From NCBI GenBank assembly GCA_003223675.1, contig QHVW01000318.1, positions 1 through 5,457 on the forward strand: a stretch of 5,457 bases of DNA, read 5' to 3'. The number at the start of each line of letters is the position of its first letter. The stretch's first letter is position 1. Origin of the DNA: Acidobacteriota bacterium. Its GTDB lineage: Bacteria; Acidobacteriota; Thermoanaerobaculia; Multivoradales; UBA5704. Below are positions 4,959-5,457 of the stretch, in pieces. The notes beneath the pieces were generated by a model that ran no database searches, had not been told where the DNA came from, and saw only the letters and a program-made list of their open reading frames with translations. A program made the position numbers and the translations under genes.

Positions 4959-5457
4959 TCAGAAGGCCCAGCTCAATCCCGTCTCCACGAGGGTCCGCCG
5001 GTAATCCAGGGCCGGGAGGCCGCCGCTGAAGGTTACATTAGAGTCCCGCCTCTGGTACACGCCGCGGACGAGAAGGCGCAGGCGATCGGTCATGTCGAAG
5101 ACCAGGGTCGCGCTGCCGCCCCAGGTCGTGTCCTTCCGCTTCCGCGCGGATTCCGCGGACGCGAAGAGATCCGACTCGCTGTGCTCGAAGTCTTCTCTAC
5201 CGACCGCCACCGTCCAGTCGAGCTGCCAGCGCGGGGCGAGCGGCAGGGACATCTCGAAATCTCCCGCGAGGGCGGAGCGGTCGAAGGCGCTCCCGGCGTT
5301 CCTCTGCCCGGCGAAGATCCCCACCGCCACGAAGCTGTTCCGCGGACGGTCGCGGAAGCGGATCTGGCGGACGGCGAGCCCCGCCTCGGTGCCGCTGCGG
5401 CGCGGGTCGGCCAACGGATGATGAAAATAATTGAGACTCTGAATGCGGAGATCGAAT
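4959..5457 (-). CDS. C-terminal part of a putative outer-membrane beta-barrel protein (5' end outside the window)
   Basis: The frame is open from the right edge of the window to a TGA at 4959-4961, giving the last 165 residues of a longer protein. A TTG at 5412-5414 could be misread as a start, but the upstream codons continue coherently (FDLRIQSLNYFHHP) to the edge. The sequence shows alternating polar and hydrophobic residues in probable membrane strands: NSFVAVGIFAG, RWQLDWTVAVGRE, TWGGSATLVFDMT, RLRLLVRGVYQRRDS, YRRTLVETGLSWAF. Charged loops separate them (for example SDLFASAESARKRKD). The final residue is phenylalanine, the usual C-terminal signal for insertion of beta-barrels by the BAM complex. 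The family and cargo cannot be named from this fragment. It converges on the exported-protein gene, with the hairpin at 4893-4927 between them. Confidence 0.7.
   Translation of the reverse strand, partial: FDLRIQSLNYFHHPLADPRRSGTEAGLAVRQIRFRDRPRNSFVAVGIFAGQRNAGSAFDRSALAGDFEMSLPLAPRWQLDWTVAVGREDFEHSESDLFASAESARKRKDTTWGGSATLVFDMTDRLRLLVRGVYQRRDSNVTFSGGLPALDYRRTLVETGLSWAF

Overview
The window is GC-rich bacterial DNA. The 3'-most gene looks like the C-terminal end of an outer-membrane beta-barrel, which points to a diderm (Gram-negative-type) host. The GC-rich codon use, the unusual zinc-ribbon/DUF2007/SnoaL fusion and a palindromic intergenic element would suit soil or sediment lineages such as Acidobacteriota or related uncultured phyla. 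That placement is inference; no marker gene is present.

Region 1 (1 to about 617) has no gene I can defend. Positions 6-317 are an imperfect repeat field. The heptamer GGGAATG occurs eight times, always at multiples of 21 bases, and the field contains a 60-bp direct duplication offset by 147 bases (7 x 21) plus a 20-bp-arm hairpin. Bases 494-631 may hold the tail of a decayed or unrecognised small gene overlapping the next start codon.

Region 2 (618-2704, + strand) holds a 106-residue XRE/HigA-like DNA-binding protein without a recognisable toxin partner. It is followed by a tight two-gene unit: a class I SAM-dependent methyltransferase-like protein (1005-1625) and a stand-alone ComEC-like metallo-beta-lactamase-fold hydrolase (1619-2704). 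These overlap by 7 bases (ATGCTGA). An extended -10-like site sits just before the methyltransferase ATG and would give a leaderless or near-leaderless transcript.

Region 3 (2705-2927) is an almost entirely palindromic spacer between convergent genes. It has roughly 55-base inverted arms, each carrying two smaller palindromes, nested inside a 14-base outer inverted repeat. It looks like a REP/BIME-type or miniature element that may also serve as a two-way terminator.

Region 4 (2928-3878, - strand) encodes a four-module protein: zinc ribbon, DUF2007-like domain, second zinc ribbon, SnoaL-like (NTF2 fold) domain. Region 5 (4097-4876, + strand) encodes an unrecognised cysteine-containing, probably exported protein whose start lies directly after an 11-bp tandem duplication. 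A strong hairpin (4893-4927) separates it from the convergent beta-barrel gene, which runs off the right edge (4959-5457, - strand).

Only the methyltransferase/hydrolase pair shows clear operon structure. The most interesting items are that pair, the large palindrome and the 21-bp-phased repeat field. None of these alone demonstrates a new system.
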